This document shows, one piece after another, positions 4,583-5,602 of a stretch of DNA of 5,602 nt. Within the stretch, counting starts at the first letter, position 1. Each line of letters starts with the position of its first letter. Origin of the DNA: an uncultured Actinomycetes bacterium (lineage in GTDB: Bacteria > Actinomycetota > Thermoleophilia > Gaiellales > F1-60-MAGs149); NCBI GenBank assembly GCA_903960645.1, contig CAJCBN010000089.1, forward strand, positions 1-5,602, read 5' to 3'. Below the pieces are notes generated by a model. That model saw only the letters and a list, made by a program, of their open reading frames with translations, was not told the origin of the DNA and searched no databases. Both the position numbers and the translations under genes were made by a program.

Positions 4583-5511
4583 ACGGCCGGCCCGCGCAGC
4601 TCGACGAAGTCGGCGCCAGGCTGAAACCCGAGTGCCGCATTGATCGCGCGCATCGGCTCGTTGTGCACGGCGTTCTCGGCGGACACCCACTTGGCGCCGC
4701 GGTCGATCGCCCAGCCGATGGCGGCGCGCTTGAGCGCGAGCGCGACACCCCGCCCGCGCCAGTCGCGCCGTACACCGGTGATCAGGTGCCCCACGACCCG
4801 CCCACGCTCCTGTACCACGACGCGCGAGACGCCCACCACCTCGTCACCGGCGGCCGCGATCAGCACGCCATCGAGCGGCTGCCCGGCAGCCTCGATATCG
4901 CGCGCGTGCCACTCCTCGAGCGTGCCGATGACGACCGGCTCAGGATCGGGCAGGTCGGCGTAGATCTCGCAGCACGCCGCGTACAAGGAGTCGAGCAATG
5001 CTGGCTCGGCCGCGATCGACGTGAGCCGCACGCCGTCGGGCATCGCCACCTCGGGCCGCGAGCTACCCGCCAGCGGCAATTCGACGCCAGCCATCCGGTC
5101 GTACTCGGCGAAGCCGCGCCGCTCGAGAAACGCGATGCCCTCCGGTCGAGCCGACGAGCACGGCACCTGCACGCCGGCCTTGCCGATCTCCCTCGCCCGC
5201 TGCTGCGTCCAGGCGAGGAGCGCCGAGCCGATGCCCTGTGCGCGCGCCGCCTCAGTTACGGCCAGCTCGACCCACGCATACGGCGTGTCGGGCGCGAGCA
5301 TCCAGATCAACCCGCACGAGGCGTACCCGACGGGCTCACCGTCGAGCACCGCGATGCGCCGTTCGAGTCCCGGATCGAAGTCGAACGAGGCCAGCAGGAA
5401 CGCGACGGCGCGCTCCCACTCGGGCTGCGTGGCGAAGGTGACGTCGGCAACCTGCTGAAGGAGCGCCGCGTCGCGCCCGGGGTCGACGAGCGCGAGGCCC
5501 GCCGGCGTCAT
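4579..5511 (-). CDS. Tandem-domain GNAT acetyltransferase
   Basis: A 310-aa cytoplasmic protein with two GNAT folds. The N-terminal domain (about 5-148) has the strand VELAVTE (81-87) followed by the acetyl-CoA pyrophosphate loop R90-A-Q-G-I-G95, and later FLERRGF (128-134). The C-terminal domain (about 160-305) has GHLITGV (241-247) followed by R249-D-W-R-G-R-G255, then NEPMRAINAALGF (284-296), the classical motif B ending. Both loops keep the glycines, so both domains may bind acetyl-CoA, although in double-GNAT proteins such as MshD usually only one is catalytic. The acceptor substrate is unknown. Its ATG overlaps the stop of the enoyl-CoA hydratase gene (ATGA), so it is probably the downstream, coupled member of that transcript. 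Its 3' end overlaps the convergent deacetylase gene. An acetyltransferase and a deacetylase tail to tail is suggestive, but not evidence of a shared substrate. Confidence 0.9.
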   Translation of the reverse strand: MTPAGLALVDPGRDAALLQQVADVTFATQPEWERAVAFLLASFDFDPGLERRIAVLDGEPVGYASCGLIWMLAPDTPYAWVELAVTEAARAQGIGSALLAWTQQRAREIGKAGVQVPCSSARPEGIAFLERRGFAEYDRMAGVELPLAGSSRPEVAMPDGVRLTSIAAEPALLDSLYAACCEIYADLPDPEPVVIGTLEEWHARDIEAAGQPLDGVLIAAAGDEVVGVSRVVVQERGRVVGHLITGVRRDWRGRGVALALKRAAIGWAIDRGAKWVSAENAVHNEPMRAINAALGFQPGADFVELRGPAV

Positions 5512-5602
5512 CGCCCCTTGAAGTCGGGCGTCCGCTTCTCGGTGAAGGCGCGCAGGCCCTCCTTGGCGTCCTCGGTGGAGAAGAGGATCGAGAAGAGATC
5601 GG
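5508..5602 (-). CDS. Enoyl-CoA hydratase/isomerase, C-terminal end
   Basis: Only the last 30 residues are inside the window; the gene continues beyond the right edge. The visible end, with FSTEDAKEGLRAFTEKR followed by TPDFKGR, is the highly characteristic C-terminus of crotonase-fold enoyl-CoA hydratases (E-D-x-x-E-G-x-x-A-F-x-E-K-R-x-P-x-F-x-G). These enzymes hydrate trans-2-enoyl-CoA in beta-oxidation or act on related acyl-CoA substrates. The catalytic glutamates lie outside the window, so the exact reaction is open. Its TGA overlaps the ATG of the GNAT gene (ATGA). Confidence 0.88.
   Translation of the reverse strand, partial: DLFSILFSTEDAKEGLRAFTEKRTPDFKGR

Noticed and set aside
1..5602. 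tRNA, rRNA, CRISPR array, insertion sequence, riboswitch or defence system
   Set aside because: No direct-repeat arrays, transposase motifs, terminal inverted repeats, cloverleaf-like segments or defence domains were seen; nearly all of the window is accounted for by ordinary genes.

Overview
This is a GC-rich bacterial chromosomal window (long stretches well above 60% G+C, with open antisense frames as expected at that composition). It holds seven complete or near-complete protein genes and two genes cut by the window edges. No rRNA, tRNA, mobile element or CRISPR array was seen. The gene types (NarL/LuxR-type response regulator, DECR-type SDR, TIP-like aquaporin, class IV-like deacetylase, enoyl-CoA hydratase) and the apparent leaderless promoters would fit a GC-rich Chloroflexota or Actinomycetota member. 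I lean to Chloroflexota, but this is inference and no marker gene settles it.

Layout: positions 1-2555 are a minus-strand block. In transcription order it runs: an unrecognised 234-aa protein (1851-2555); a 2,4-dienoyl-CoA-reductase-like SDR (1051-1854) joined to it by an ATGA overlap; a gap of about 90 bp with a perfect 20-bp palindrome (1025-1044); a receiver-HTH response regulator (265-960); and the start of a membrane protein (1-265) joined by a TAATG overlap, possibly the partner sensor. Divergent from this block is a 67-aa helical protein (2633-2836, plus). Both divergent genes have a TANNNT hexamer 6-7 nt before their ATG, the arrangement of leaderless transcripts. A GC-rich hairpin (2856-2883) separates the small gene from the convergent aquaporin gene (2897-3595, minus).

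The aquaporin is divergent from a histone-deacetylase/acetoin-utilisation family hydrolase (3686-4582, plus). The region between them carries a perfect inverted repeat abutting the aquaporin's strong Shine-Dalgarno sequence. The deacetylase gene runs tail to tail into a double-GNAT acetyltransferase gene (4579-5511, minus), and the two overlap by 4 bp at their stop codons. The acetyltransferase is coupled by an ATGA overlap to the 3' end of an enoyl-CoA hydratase gene (5508-5602, minus).

Functionally, two beta-oxidation-type enzymes (the dienoyl-CoA reductase-like SDR and the enoyl-CoA hydratase) lie in separate minus-strand units. The rest are a regulator pair, a channel and acyl-group enzymes. 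I see no evidence of a defence or other multi-gene novel system. The most interesting points are the aquaporin's plant-TIP2-like selectivity filter, the paired leaderless promoters, and the palindromes upstream of the regulator and the aquaporin.
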